This document shows, piece by piece, positions 23,961 through 37,069 of a stretch of DNA of 64,000 nt; position 1 is the first letter of the stretch, and every line of letters starts with the position of its first letter. The stretch is from Straminergon stramineum (lineage: Eukaryota; Streptophyta; Bryopsida; Hypnales; Calliergonaceae): positions 20,254,906 to 20,318,905 of the forward strand of contig OY987264.1 of assembly GCA_963920665.1 (NCBI GenBank), read 5' to 3'. A program made the position numbers and the translations under genes. Under the pieces are notes generated by a model. That model was given only the letters and a program-made list of their open reading frames with translations, did no database searches and was not told the origin of the DNA.

Positions 23961-26900
23961 AAACGCCGTCGCTTCTCACTGAAAATGATCTAATCTTAGT
24001 AGCGAAGTCGGCCCCACTAGATGTCTCAATTGTGACTTTTTCCACTCACCCCATGTTTAGTTGCTATTTCAGGGAATGAATGAAAAGTCATGGGGGGTCG
24101 CAGTGGTGGTATTTTATAAAGTTTGCTTTTGCTTTTTATTTTTTAACTATTTCTGTTAATCCCTAAATGACGTAGCGGATGTTTTTTGTCTGATGAATGG
24201 CAAGGAATTCTCCTCTGTAGGATAGAATTGCAACTAATCATCCTTGGAATTAGGGGTGGAAAGGGGAGATCTTCTACAATAGTTTGACTCCCAATGAATA
24301 TTTCTGGGTTTTTTAAAGTGGATGATGTCACATGGTTCCAAAATGGCTGATTTCCATGGTCACTAGCTTGACGTTCAAGGGTTAAAATCTCTTTTGTGTA
24401 TCATCAAACAAAGAAAGAACATTTGCACCACCGGTTGGTCATATAGGAGCTCCTCATGTGCTTCGTAGTGAGCTTTTGCACTCCCTTGGAGTTGCTTTAC
24501 ATGTAGAGGTTGGGCCAATTTGTTGTGTCATAGGCCCAAAATTCTCACTTGTGATTGGACAAAAAGTTGAAATCGGTTGGTCCCAACTCCATTACACCTA
24601 GAGTTTGGGCCAATTTGGTGGAATGAATTTTTATTCGAAAAAGATATGATTTGACATGGCTTGAGCTCAATGAATTGGGTGCACTAAAAATGGGAGGTTG
24701 ATTCTTGGCCTTAGAGTCAATGTCAGATTTCAAAAAAAAATTTAAATTTATAAAAAAAAAATACAAAAAATCAAATCCATTGGATTTTGTACAATCGACC
24801 TCAAGGGGAATTGGCCCAACCTCTCGATGTAAAGTGTCCTTGAAAGATAAAGAGATGAGTTGAAACTTTCTAGGTTTTATTGAATTAGCCTAGCTTGTTT
24901 GCTTCAAAGAATGGGAGAATGGGAGAATTAGCCTCCATTATAATCATATTCTAATGAGTAGTTGAAGATGACCTTAAGCCTAAAAGAGATTGAAATTTTG
25001 TGCAATTAGCCTCAAGGGGAATCGACCCGACATTTTGTGTAAGGGGGCCTCTAACCCCTCACCAACTATAGTCTATTTGACTTGTCAATGCACTAGTCTC
25101 CAAAAATAATGTTGTACACAGAAATTGAGGTGGAATCTAACATCTTTTCCGTTGGAAAGAGTGATCAACTTCATCTTGTAATAAATACAACATCAAAAAT
25201 TTGTAATGTTGGATCATTTTCCTATAATGTTTAATTGCAATTCCTTTTTTAATTCACAATAGACACTTTTTGTCCCTTTGAGGAGTGAGGGGTAAAAGTA
25301 TGATCAATTGCTATTAGTGTTGATACCATGATTATTAGCCAAGAGCTTTTGCACTCCCTTTTGATTGCAAAATGTAAGTTACTTCCAATTGGACATTGGC
25401 ATGCGTGTAGGAAGAAGGGGGGGGGGGACAATAGTTCTAAGACAATTGCAATGGAAATGAATGAAGTATGCTAAGATTCAAGTCGAAGGAGAGATTCAAG
25501 CCTAGGTAGTGATTTAAGTTCAAGAAGATCATTTGGGAAAGGAAGGAGTACCACTTTTTGAATCATCTATCAAACTCCTACTCATAGTATTCTTAACCAA
25601 GAAGGTAATTACACCTAAAATCATCCAAATAAGCATTTGAGCTTGGTTCCCAATATTGAACTATCTAAGTTTTTGTTAGATCTTACTAGGAACTAGAAAG
25701 AGATTCTTCGATTTGCACACATTTGAGGTATATGTTATGTATAGGCTATGAATTCTCGAAGAATTGAGAATTGATGTACCCAATGTACTTCTCATCTTTA
25801 GAAGACTTGCATTTTTGGCAAAGAATCCAAATGAGAAGATTTTTTATACAAGTGAAAATTAGGTGTAGTTATGTGATAGTTGTGCCCCATTTGAATTTCA
25901 ATGCCCATGAGGATAATAAATGAGTCCATATTGATTTTTGACAGCAAATTGTAATACTTGAGCTTAATGCTCCAAGATTTTCTTTCTACTACATACACAA
26001 TTTAAATTGATTAGTGCAAGGCTCTCTCACATTAATTTGGATGAATATTACATGAATGTGGTATAAATTAGGGTGATCATTTGAATGAAAATTGGCACAA
26101 TATTTGACCACATTTGGAAATAGTGTAGACCACATTATATTGATTGTGTCTAAAATATTGTGGACTTTTGTATTGTTTGTGACTTGCGAATTTTGTAATT
26201 CCCAAATTTGTGAAAGTTAGATTTTTTTTTGTAGGGTACACACATTGATGTGACTTGTGTCATGGCTTGTCTTAACCAAGAAGCATTGTTGTTGCCATTT
26301 TTTGGCATTCAGATGACATTTGACTTTAGAGAGGATAACAAACTGTTTCTTGTCCAAATCATTCTATACTAATGGGTGTTGCTTGGATGGTATTGGAAAT
26401 TGCCTCTTTAAGGTATTTTGTACTTCTCTACATGAGAAGATTTTTTAGAAACGGATCACAAAAAGTTATTGTCATAGTGTATTTTGGCCACTTTTTCTTC
26501 CTTGCTCAAAATCTGAATTTTCTTCATAAAAATGATATTTTTGAATTTGAGATCAACTAACAAATGTAGGCCATGGAAACTCTAGTCTTACTCCAATTTG
26601 AAATCCTCAAAAATTCCCCTAATTGAATATTTTGTAGTCATTTGAACTTTGTGCCTACAACCATGGTCTACTAAATTTATAATTATAGAACAACAAGAAA
26701 ATTTGGTTCACACTATGATGTTCTACAATGTAATATAGACCTATGTTAAACTTTTGAGATTTTTTAAGAGTATTTTTATTTGATATGAATTCTTTTTTCT
26801 TATTATTAAAAAATTCACAATAATTTCAGATTTCCACAAAAAAATCTGAAATTTTCTGACTTACAAAAGACATGTGATTTCTTTGTGAAAAATAAAATAA

Positions 26901-27300
26901 AAAAATTCCATTTAAATGTAGTTGCTAAATGAGAGCAAATTGAGTGAAGGAATTCCAAGTGAAGCCTATCTGAAATCCCAAGAGTCCCCTGTAGGAACTT
27001 TGGGACTTTAAGGGTTAAGTAAGTTTGCTCTTAAAAAGGTCCTTTTAAGAGCTACTTGCATTTATGGGGAAGCTCAACTCCTTGAAACAATTTTCAGTAA
27101 ATTTTTGTAGGAAGAAAAATGGAATTTGCTTCCAAGTAAACCCAAGTCGATTCATATTTTTTGGACCTCTTTTTTGGAATCAGTTACGAATTTTCGAAGT
27201 TGAAATGCAATGTGGTCAATAAAACCAAACATCTCCTGAAATGTATACTATTGATACATTGAAGAAAGCAAAATGGAAGCTATCTCTTAAGATGCTAGTG
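23961..27300. other. AT-rich intergenic DNA with decayed elements
   Basis: No gene supported. Inverted arms of 26 bp with two mismatches occur at 24495-24520 and 24809-24834 (core GAGGTTGGGCCAATT). A weak TTAA-type element may run from 25051 to 25295 (CTAA-CCCCTCACC...GAGTGAGGGG-TAAA). A run of ten G is at about 25420. An isolated TTAACCCTTAAAGTCCC boundary motif (reverse orientation) ends near 27017. Confidence 0.45.
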
Positions 27301-28100
27301 GTCACTTTCAAGCACCCCACCTTAATTTTTCATGTTCTGCTTGACTGAGCTGAGTACTACGTGTTGTGGCGGAATCCTGAGAATGATATTTGTCTGTAAC
27401 GTAACTTCTTGGTTCTCCGCAGGCCTGTGAAGAAGAAGCTCCTTCAGTTCCGACTTTGATTGGTGAAGTTGGTGCGGAAGGAACATCATGGCCTCGGTCC
27501 GTATTGTGGAAACAAATCGAGTGCCGAGTGTCCAAGAAGGTCATGACACATTGCCACCGGAGCTGCCAAATCAACCTTACTAAGTTATAAGTTCAAAGGA
27601 GATGAAGAAAAACCTGTCCACTGCAACTAAGTTAATAAATGCACATTTTTAACAATGGAAGTTCATAACGACAATGTTAGTTTTCTCAATGTTAGGAAGC
27701 ACTGTTCAGTTGCCTCTTGGCAGATTCGGACGGACTGCTCCGTGGATTCTACGTTAGAATCGGGATCCACTTCCTTTGTTTGGTGCTCTCAAACAGTCGA
27801 ACCTATTCTATGTATGAGTTACAAGTTGGGAGTACATATACAATTATACACGTGTTGTAACTTTCAGAATCATCACTACAATAGTGATACTGTAATCGGA
27901 AAGGTCGTCCTCAGGAGTTGGACGGGAACAGTGGTATCAGAGGAAGGTTTAACTAAGAATAGTACAAAAGAAACACAACACCAGTACTAAGCTTACACCA
28001 CACTTTATGAGAATCTCATTTCGGTGCTCCAAAGGAGTTTCAGCATGTAATTTATTTTTTGGCTCCTCGAGCTCCTGGTCGTGCATGGCATTGCAGATAC
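27301..28100. other. Less AT-rich segment; possible exon remnant
   Basis: On the plus strand, after a splice-acceptor-like TTCTCCGCAG at about 27420, a frame opens for about 55 codons with the look of an exon (EEEAPSVPTLIGEVGAEGTS) and ends at a TAA near 27586. No partner exons or domain are recognised. A 111-codon frame at 27655-27990 also lacks any recognisable feature. Most likely a gene fragment or chance. Confidence 0.2.
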
Positions 28101-29169
28101 TTTACAATTAACTCTAATGTATTGGCATTATGACTATTACGTATCTTACCCCTAGGCATTGTAACATGTCTTTGGTAATAAGTAGAGTTTGCCTTCAAGC
28201 ACTAGTAGAAACGTGGTCTTGGAGTAGTCTATGGAAACGGCTCACGAGAAAATCTACATAAGAAATTTGACTATTGGTGGGTCTCCTCATAGTTTGGCAT
28301 TTTCCTAGTCTATGTAGACCATGTTTCAAATAGTGAAGGCTTCAATTGCAACACAGAAGTGGCACTTTGTTACCAAGGTCTAAAGGCAATTTTCCCAAGT
28401 GTTGACAAAGGTGGAGTTGGTAATGCCTTTGTCGACGTCGGTAATAAAATCAATAGTTGTTCATTTATATGGGTGTAGGGGAGGAAGCAAGTATTGTCTT
28501 GAGTGGGACTACCTTGTTGTCAAGGGTTTTTTCATGTCAGTTGATTTTCAAAATGTGATGTTATCAATTCTTTAATAAAATACCACGAGAATATTTCTTT
28601 AATCAAAATTGGGATTATGGAATACCACTAGGAAGTTGTAGATGATACCTTTTTGGTGGTATGTTATGAACCAAATTTGGAATTCAAATGCAATTTTGAG
28701 TACCAAAAATAAATTGCAAAATAATGGTGACTTTCTATTGCAACTCAATAAATGTTTTGTCTTGTAGTGTGTGGCAAACTTAGTTGATATATGAAAGAAT
28801 GACTCAAGGGGCATAGTTATTAGAACCAACTCTAGTAGATTCTTCATTTATATAAGATTTAAAGCAAAGATATGTAAGGGTTAGTAAGCATTGCATCTTG
28901 CTAATCTTCTCCTTTATTTCTTGCATTTTTCAAGGAGAAGGTCATTCTGACGACCAATCTTGAATTCCCTATTTGTTAGAGACATGATAAGTGTGCATAA
29001 ACAATGTGGTTTGTAAAGAAGACCTTGCAAGACCTTCAATTTTATGAAAGTTCTTGTTTTCATTTTAAAACCAAAATAAAAACCCTAACTTTCTGTTTCT
29101 TCTCCTTTTAGCTTCTTCTATGAACTTCTCTTAAATAGTACATAATCTCAAGGGAGTTTTTGTTTTCAT
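28101..29169. other. AT-rich intergenic DNA
   Basis: I see no gene, clear repeat boundary or regulatory feature here. Open frames are short and of non-coding composition. Confidence 0.5.
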
Positions 29170-29749
29170 TTAACCCCTAAAGGACTAAGGCACATTTTGG
29201 GCAGAAATTGTCAAAAACTGTCACTTTTTAAGGCAGCAAGAAAAAAATGAAATTTTTTTTTTCAAAATTCAACCATACAAATTTGAACTAGACTTCTTTG
29301 GGAACATGTGGAGAAAATTTTAGAAACTTTGACCGCACAGATTGAAAGATTATAATGTTTGAAGTTAGGTGAAAATTTTTTTTTCTAACCTTGCCCAACA
29401 TGGCCTACAAACTTTAACTCCTTCTAGAATGAGATTCTTACACTAAATAGGGTTATTTTTTTTACATTTGCATCTTGCATCATGTAAGCTACACACCTGC
29501 CAAATTTCAATATTATAGAAAGAGTTTTGCACATGCTGCTTGAAGCTGCCCGAGTTGCCTGCAAAGCTCAAGGCAACATAACTTTTGATCCAAGCACCTG
29601 ATCAGAAAAAATGTAGATTTTCAAGAAGGGGATACATAGTTGCACATTATGTCCGAAATTTCATTAACATTTGACTAAAAATGACTTTGTAGGAGCCTAC
29701 CTGAGATTTCTTGCGTATGTTGAACAAACACTTCGTCCTTTAGGGTTAA
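29170..29749. mobile_element. TTAA-bounded MITE-like element A
   Basis: TTAA 29170-29173 followed by CCCCTAAAGGACTAAGG; right end CTTCGTCCTTTAGGG then TTAA 29746-29749. The terminal inverted repeat is about 12 bp (CCCTAAAGGACK). The right subterminal 100 bp is similar, in inverse orientation, to the left 100 bp of element B (shared GTTCAACATA, CAAAGTCATTTTT and TGAAATTT), which places the two in one family. No transposase. Confidence 0.7.
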
Positions 29750-30168
29750 TCCCTAAAGCCCTAACCTGCAATTTTTGGCAACATAGCAAATTTAAGAAGC
29801 TCACTACAAATGGAATTTTAATTTTGAAATTTTGAAATTTTCACAAAACATGTGCTAGAGGAATACTATCTTAAAAGGCTTGACAATTTTCATAAATTTT
29901 GACCACATGGTTAAAAATTTATTGTATGATATGTCATTTTCACTAAATGGTAGGTTGCATGAACACCTAAAAAATTCCTGAAATAATCGTTTTTTTAAGA
30001 AATAAAAATTTGAAATTGGTTCTCTAAATTTATATATGTATATATATATCTGTGTATATAAAGCTTTGAATCATTCCATTTTGAGTAATGAGATGAAAGT
30101 TATGAGGAGTTTTAGTTTGATGGCAATTATGGATTCTCTAATCTAAAATAAACTTTGAAGTCCTTTAT

Positions 30169-31131
30169 TTAACCCCTAAAGGTCCAAGTGTCCGTTCAAC
30201 ATATGCAAAAAAATCTTGGGTAGGTTCTTACAAAGTCATTTTTGGTTGGATGTTCATGAAATTTGGACACAATGTGTAAACATGTAAACATGTACCTCCT
30301 TGATGAAAAACTAATTTTTTTTGATTGAGTGCGTAGATCAAAAGTTATGTTGCCTTGAACTTTTCGGATAACTTAAGCAATTCAAAAATCTTTTGGGAAT
30401 CTTTTGCGAAAAAGCTCATTAAATTTTTTAATTTGGCATATATGTAAATAAGAAAATATGGCATACAATTGTCCTAAAACGAACGAAGTTTAGTCCTCAA
30501 ATCACATTCTAACATGAAGCAAACTTTGTTAGCTATATTGGGGCAATTTCAAGAAATAACATTTTTTTCTAACTTCAAGTCCTATTATCTTCCAATTTGT
30601 GTAGTCAAAATTCTTGAAATCTTTTCCACATATTCCAAATGAATGCTTCTAAATTTTCACAATTCGGATTTCAAATATTTTTTTTTTGTCATTGCACAAG
30701 AATTGACTAGTGTATTGCCAATTTACTTAATGTCCTTGCATTGTAGGGGGATTTAGAGTAACCTAGACTCCACTTATTTGCTTCTAAAAATTTCATGAGT
30801 GAATCTTACATCATCTACTTATGAATGGTCAAAATCCTCATTTTTGTTTAGAGCAAAAAATTCACTCCAAAAGGGCTAGAAATTTGCTCACCATGTTTTG
30901 TAGGAATGAAAAAAAGTTGTTTTTCTCACTTCAAACATTAAAATCTTTCAATCCTCATGATCAAATGGGTTGAAATTTTTCCCACACTCTGATAAATACT
31001 CTAATTCAGTTTTTTCACGGTTGAAATTTAAAAAGAAAAGTTTTAATTTTCATTTTTGTATAATATATTAAAAAAAGTATAGTTTTTGATAGTATCTCCT
31101 TGAAAACCACCCTTGGTCCTTTAGGGGTTAA
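30169..31131. mobile_element. TTAA-bounded MITE-like element B
   Basis: TTAA 30169-30172 followed by CCCCTAAAGGTCCAAG; right end CTTGGTCCTTTAGGGG then TTAA 31128-31131. The 16-bp terminal inverted repeat CCCCTAAAGGWCCAAG has one mismatch. Length 963 bp; AT-rich interior with no transposase frame. A decayed relative of its right half lies at about 6600-7030. Confidence 0.75.
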
Positions 31132-34100
31132 CTAAATTTTCAATATTTTGAAAAACAAACAAATCATAGGATGTAAATTGTTTATTATAACATTACAACC
31201 ATTGGAATTGGCATTTTGCAATTCCATAACAAAATTCTTAACAATTTAGTATTTTGAATCATTCTCTACTTCTTTCTACTTACTATTTTTTTCTTATATG
31301 TTGTACAATTCAAAATGATTTGAATTTTTTCAAGAATGTAGCCAACTTTCCTTGAAGAATTAGTTCAAAGAAGCACCACCATTTTGGACATTTTTTCATA
31401 CAAATGTGACCTTGTGAAGTGTAGGTGCTCAATTTTCATAGGGTCAAAAAAAGGATTTTTGTCAATTCAAATGCTAATATCTTGCAATGTACATGGCAGA
31501 AATTTCTGAAATTTTTTCCACATCTTCTCAAACTAGTGTATTACCAATTCATATGGTTACATGTGATTGTCCAAATTTCTTTTTCTAAAATTTGATACTT
31601 GTACTAGAAATGGTAGTTTTGAAGTGTATTTGGTGAAAACATAGTCAAAAACCAAGTAAACATGTATTAGCCCAAAGAAGATGCCAAGGACTCAATAGTA
31701 TTAGGGAATCTATAGAAATGAAGGATGCACGTGATCATCTAAAAATATGATAATTTTTAGTTGAGTATATAACAATAAAAACCAATTATACAAGGGTCTT
31801 TCTTAATCTCAGGTGAATTCAAATATCTATGATAGAATTAAACCCTAAAGGATCAAAGATTCAAATTTCAAACAATGAATGAATGCAAACAAATCATGAG
31901 AGTATAAAATCTTTGTTTTTTCATCTAACATGTAGATATTTGTAGATTGTTTAGTTAGTTCACTTACATGTGTATGATGTAGATTTTCACAAATTTCTTT
32001 TGTAAATTTTCTATAATACATTAGCATGTTTGACCTCAAAAGTCAAAATCTGATTTTTTCAATTCAAAAGAGACCCTTCAAAAACAACTTGAATAAATAA
32101 GTAAAATAAAATCTTAAAATATTACCATCATTAGAAGTCAAAGAGTTTTTTTGAATGAAAATTTCAAAATTTCAATCACTTTGAAAAGAAATTTACCATT
32201 TTTCAATTTCAAATTTTACTAAGAAATGTTGGTTAGAACAATAATGGACCTAATTGTATAGATATGATCTATGGATCATATTTTACAACTTTGTTTGAAA
32301 GTCATCATTCAATTTCTCTTCTAAGCTTCATTTTGTATTACATCTCCAAATTTTTTGAAATTTCGACTATCCCTTGGTCCTTAACCCGTAAAGGACATTT
32401 CATGTATGGGCTTGGTCAAACTTCATTAGATTTCTACATTAAAGCACACACTTCAAAAATTTGATATTTTTCACATTTAGTTATATATGTCCAAAATTTA
32501 AATTTAGATTTTCATAATTAAAACAAAAAATGGAATTGTATACGATTTTCTAAAGAAATTTCTTTGTAATAATCATAGTAATTACAATAATACTTAAAAT
32601 AATATGTATTTTTTAAAAGAAAAATGGAAATCATAGTGACAAACATCATGATGTAATTGATGTACTCCTTGAGCTCACACCAAGATAAATTTGATAGAAA
32701 AGTTCAAAAGTGGTGTATTTTGAGCTTCAAGATGCTATCTTCAAAATGTCACAAAAATTACAATTTCAACAACTTTGAAATAAATTCAAATAGAGTAAAA
32801 ATCAGATTATTGAAGCTCCATTTTCTTGTTAAGTTTATGTGAAAATTCAGGTTTTGAATTTCAAAAATGCCTATGGGGCTTGCAATATATTTTAAGGATT
32901 AAGGGATTAAACTTATAAGGACTTTTGCAAACCTAAAAAGGTCCAATGGATGACTCCATTGTTAATTATAGAAACAAAGAATGCACCTATTGGTCCAACA
33001 ATTGGAATATTTTGGTTACTACCTTGGTCATGGAAGGCTATGTCCTTCCATTTTGGTTAAGTGAGTTGACTGCTTTGTTATGCAACTCATAGAAGGGACA
33101 ATTCTTTTGTTACAAGCCATTATTCTTAGGGCATCTATAATTCTTTTGAGACACATGGACTTTTTTTTAGAATGTTATGACCCTTGGTGATAGGGCCACT
33201 TCCTTCCATGGTTTATAACCTCCCCAAATTTCCCAAAAGTATGCTAACCAAGACTTCTTTTTTTCATTTTTTATGAAGTGCCAAAGTGGTGATATAAAAT
33301 GTTATAGTGGTGCTCCAGATTTCAACATTCATCCACATATTGGATAGAAAATATTGCTTAGCACATATCACATGTCCATAATTCTACTTTCATCCACAAT
33401 CTAATGATTTTATCCACGATTTTGTTTTAATTCAAAGTTTTCTAGGCAAAACCTTCATGGTTTATTGCCATATTTTAACAAAATTATTATTTTCTGGTGC
33501 AATCTGACACCCAAAAAACAAATAAAAAGCCCTGATGCTAACAAGTTATAGGGAACCTTCAGTATGTTAACTATGAAGGTCCTACATTATTTCATGACCT
33601 TGGGTGAAATTAGAGTTCTAAAGACGGCAGTACTTTCAGTGGGTCATATTCTCAGATTCTTTGAAAGTTGAAACACTTTAATTTCTGGAGCTGAAGTCAC
33701 ATTTTTCAGAATTTATTCACTTTTGGAATCAGAGTCAAATAATAAGCCAAGCATAGAATAGAAGGTGAACATCGTACACCCAAACACCAATAACTAAGGT
33801 GTGTATATCCCCAATTGACCAAAAAAAGAGACACTTTTTGCCCTAAATGCAACACCTACATTTGGACCAAAAAGAGATGCTTTTTCCTAGATATGGATTA
33901 GACAAGATGTACACAATCTAGAAACAATAAAACCTATGAGAGTCTAGTGTTTGTTTTTAGTACACTTAGAGAGACAATACTATGAAAATTCATAACTTAT
34001 ACTTCATATGGTGTTCAAATAAAACAATGTATGCAAAATGTATTGGAGTCTTCTTACAATTGCCAAAGAGGCCTAACATAAATCATTTATGTTTAATATT

Positions 34101-34449
34101 AGGAACTAGGCTCACGTGTAGATAGGGTTGATTATGGGTGTACATACCTTATTAGCATTCCATACAACAACATAAATAATAGGTTTTACACAAGTTGTGC
34201 AAGTGGGCAGGTTTGGACTCTAGAGACGGGCTTGAATAGGTCAAATTAAAACGAGGAATTAATGAAATTGATCCATTTGGGAGTCATGAGAAAATCAATC
34301 AAGACCAATAAATTTTTCATCACACCAAGTTAGCAAATTAGTGAATGAGAAGAACTAGCAGTCAATGTATTATGAGCTAATTCATTTTTTCAAATTGTCA
34401 ATTGAAAATCAAAACTTCCCATTTAGTATTTCAGACAATTTTCTATTTT
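31132..34449. other. AT-rich intergenic DNA with isolated element ends
   Basis: No gene supported. TTAA-type boundary motifs occur at about 31838 (TTAAACCCTAAAGGATC) and 32376-32400 (GGTCCTTAACCCGTAAAGGAC, two ends abutting), but complete elements could not be delimited. About 32896-33010 resembles 22842-22960, and about 33260-33545 resembles 16080-16370. Confidence 0.4.
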
Positions 34450-34605
34450 TTAACCCTTGAAAGGCCCTTGGGGTCTCCCTATATTTAGCTTTATAACTCT
34501 TCAATTGTGGTTTAATAGATGAGTTATGATACATTTTTATTTACATAATAACATCATGATCATTAATTTACTTTATATTGAAAAGTATTTGGTCAATGTT
34601 TTCTA

Positions 34606-35392
34606 CATTGAATAGGGGTATTAAGGGGACCAAAAAATTAAAGGGACTGATTGTAGAAAACTGTAGATGTTTGAAACATGATGTAAAGCCCTTGGACACT
34701 TCAATAACTATTGATGTACAACAAAAGTAGATATTTATATAGTGTGGAATGTCGATTAAATAGTATGGGTCCCCTTAACCCCTAAAGGACCATAAGGCCA
34801 CCACATGGCTTCCACAACTATATTTGTAGAAAATTCGGAATGTGAACCTCACTAATAGTCTGTGACCAACAAAGAGACCCTAGATGATTTTTTTTGCTAA
34901 ATCCATCAGTACAATCCGATTGAGAAATGATTGCATGAGCGATTTTTGATGAATTTTTTGAGAATAGGAAAAGTATTTTGGGCTATCACTTCACATGCTC
35001 ATATCTTTTTTTCCACACCTCAAAATGATTTGAAAAAAATTACACATCTAAATCATGATGATATGTTCTTGTGGAAAAAAAATCAGAGTTTTTGGATCAC
35101 TTTTGAGCATTCCGATTTCAACATTCCAATTTCAGCGCATGTACAAAGTTCTGCTGAATTGGAGATCTTTCATCAATTTTGTCAACGGTGGCATTTTCTC
35201 AAAAATTGTGCGATTTTGTCGATCTTTTTTTCATAGGAAAGCTACATAAGTCTTCTTTCATTTCAACGGTGACAATCATCAAAATCGTATCACACATTTG
35301 AGAAATTCTTCTTGTTACAAGATCTAGTCAAGAAAACAAGAGCTTTGCTCAAACACCCCCAGTCCTTTAGGGGTTAATACCCCTATTCAGTG
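34606..35392. mobile_element. TIR element E inserted in D, itself carrying F
   Basis: Inserted between TA (34604-34605) and TA (35393-35394) inside D; D' has the uninterrupted sequence TTTTCTTGATCAAAT there. Without F, its ends are 26-bp inverted repeats beginning CAYTGAATAGGGGTAT and running through AAGGGGACC, one mismatch. It is about 188 bp long without F. A TA duplication suggests a Tc1/mariner-like mechanism, but the CACTG end would also suit a CACTA relative with a short duplication. Non-autonomous. Confidence 0.75.
34775..35377. mobile_element. TTAA-bounded element F inserted in E's right terminus
   Basis: TTAA 34775-34778 followed by CCCCTAAAGGACC; right end GTCCTTTAGGGG then TTAA 35374-35377. 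It splits the right inverted repeat of E exactly at the TTAA inside that repeat, and the left inverted repeat of E shows the uninterrupted form with one TTAA. Length 595 bp plus the duplication. The internal 101-codon frame has no recognisable domain. Confidence 0.8.
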
Positions 35393-35463
35393 TAGATCAA
35401 ATACCACCAAATACATAATATACTGTAGGGCTGCAAAGGGCTTTCAGGCCCTTCTAGGGTTAA

Positions 35464-37069
35464 GTAAAACGACAAGGAATAGCTAAAGATTATCAATGAA
35501 AAACTGTTTCCCAGTAGAAACTACGGGCGGCGCTGGGCTCAAATTTCTCCCCGAACACTGTGGCCGTTTCATTCGAAGCTCAAGCCAGAAGGGGCTACCA
35601 AGGCGCTGGAGAGGTACGTAGACAGGTAGCGCTCAGACAGGACTCTCCTGGAGCAGGTTTTAGGACTTTAGGGGAATCAGTGTTGTCTTATATAAGCTGC
35701 TGAAGCTGAAGCCGAATCCGAAGCTTATCAAGTGACACCCTCCCTCCAGCTACTCTCACTACTGTTCAGTTCACAAGTTTCCGCACAACCCTCAACATAG
35801 TTTAAATATTTTCGGAAGCTCCTTCTGCTGCTACTACAGCATTGCTTCTAAGCTTATTGCAGCTAAGCATTAGTACTGTAGCTTAGCCCTTGTGACTTGT
35901 TCCTTCAAAGATTTTTCCGGCTCTTCAAACTTACTACAGTAGGACACTACGATAGATCATCTTCTCTATTGTCTCTGAGCATTTGCTAACGTAGCTCACA
36001 AGAGGGTCTCGTGTTTTTGTCACTGGTAGCGAAGCTTGCGCGCAACGGGATTTGCATTGGATTGTTTAGGTCAGGGTGAGTTGCAACCCTTTTTTTTTTC
36101 CTTTTTTTGGGTTGGGAGTTAGCTTCTTCTGCGTGCTTGGTTGTTGTGAGGATTGAGGAAGTTAGCTGTTGTTACACTGCTCAGTTTGGTGGAAGTTTGG
36201 GTTACGAGTGTCGTGGGTTGCATCTGTAGCATTGGGATTTTGTCGAGAAAGGTCCATTGGGAGGATTCTTTGAAGTCGATTTGAGCTCTGGAAGTAACTG
36301 TGTTGGCTTTGTGTGCAGGTGTATAGAATTTGAAGGGAACCATACGATCTAATTTCTGGAATTAGTGGGGATTTTTTCTTCTCAAGCTTTTGGATCGATT
36401 GACAACCACCTCTTTGTAAGAAGCTTCTCAACTAATGAAGACCCTCTTTTTGCGTGCGCCTGGAACAAACTCTTAGGATTGAGTCTTTGGCAGTCCCTTT
36501 CATGACGCGATTTGATGGCAATCAAGCTACCTTTACACTTTGATTAATTGTGTAATCTGTAATGATATTTGCACTTGTCCTCTTGCAATGGAAATTAGGG
36601 GAATGACCTTCTGCACCTTACACAAGTTTCTGCCCCGTACTTGAGATTTAATAAAAAGCTGCAGAGCCAGTACTACTATAGTGATGATGAACTTCTTTCT
36701 ATTAGTGTTTTTTGAAAAGGCTTAACTTCGTTTAATTGCAGGAAAGAGAAGTGATGTTGAGTTTAGGGATAGCCTTCTTTGGGCAAATTTTGAGCTTGGG
36801 CAACTGATTTGGTTGCATGGGATTTTGGAAAACTCGAATTTGATGCAGAATAATCGTACCACCGGCCATGGGCCATGTGTTTCTGAGATCTCGTCGCGCT
36901 TTGTTGCAAGTTGCAGGATCAACTACTGGAAGTAAATTAGTCTGACCAAAGTCTAATTCCTCATGATTTACAAAGTTTGTGGTGTGAAGCGTTCCATTTC
37001 TGTTGAGAGTTGCAGTGTAGGTAGTGAATTTCATATGAGATTCTGATGTTAATTCGTTTGTTGATTGGC
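35464..37069 (+). promoter_or_regulatory. Promoter and 5' leader of the receptor-like kinase gene
   Basis: A good TATA box, TATATAAG, is at 35689-35696, so transcription should begin near 35720. The leader continues to a strong donor (GGGTGAGT; intron from 36076), followed by a pyrimidine-rich tract. An acceptor TTTAATTGCAG ends at 36741. The 5' UTR would therefore hold an intron of about 666 bp, a common arrangement in plants, with the second exon carrying the start codon. Minus-strand frames within it have no recognisable product. Confidence 0.55.

Larger units (their letters stand above)
34450..35463. mobile_element. TTAA-bounded element D, interrupted by E and F
   Basis: TTAA 34450-34453 followed by CCCTTGAAAGGCCC; right end GGCCCTTCTAGGG then TTAA 35460-35463. 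With the internal insertion removed it is about 225 bp and matches element D' (63682-63912) along its whole length. D' lacks the insertion and so gives the empty site. Confidence 0.8.

Noticed and set aside
25051..25295. Possible TTAA element with CCCCTCACC ends
   Set aside because: Both outer TTAA sites are altered (CTAA, GTAA) and the inverted ends match for only about 8 bp; too weak to annotate.
27655..27990. 111-codon frame, plus strand
   Set aside because: No domain and no codon or splice support; left inside the unassigned segment.
34931..35249. Open frames of 101 and 64 codons
   Set aside because: They lie wholly inside the non-autonomous element F, overlap in different frames and show no transposase feature.
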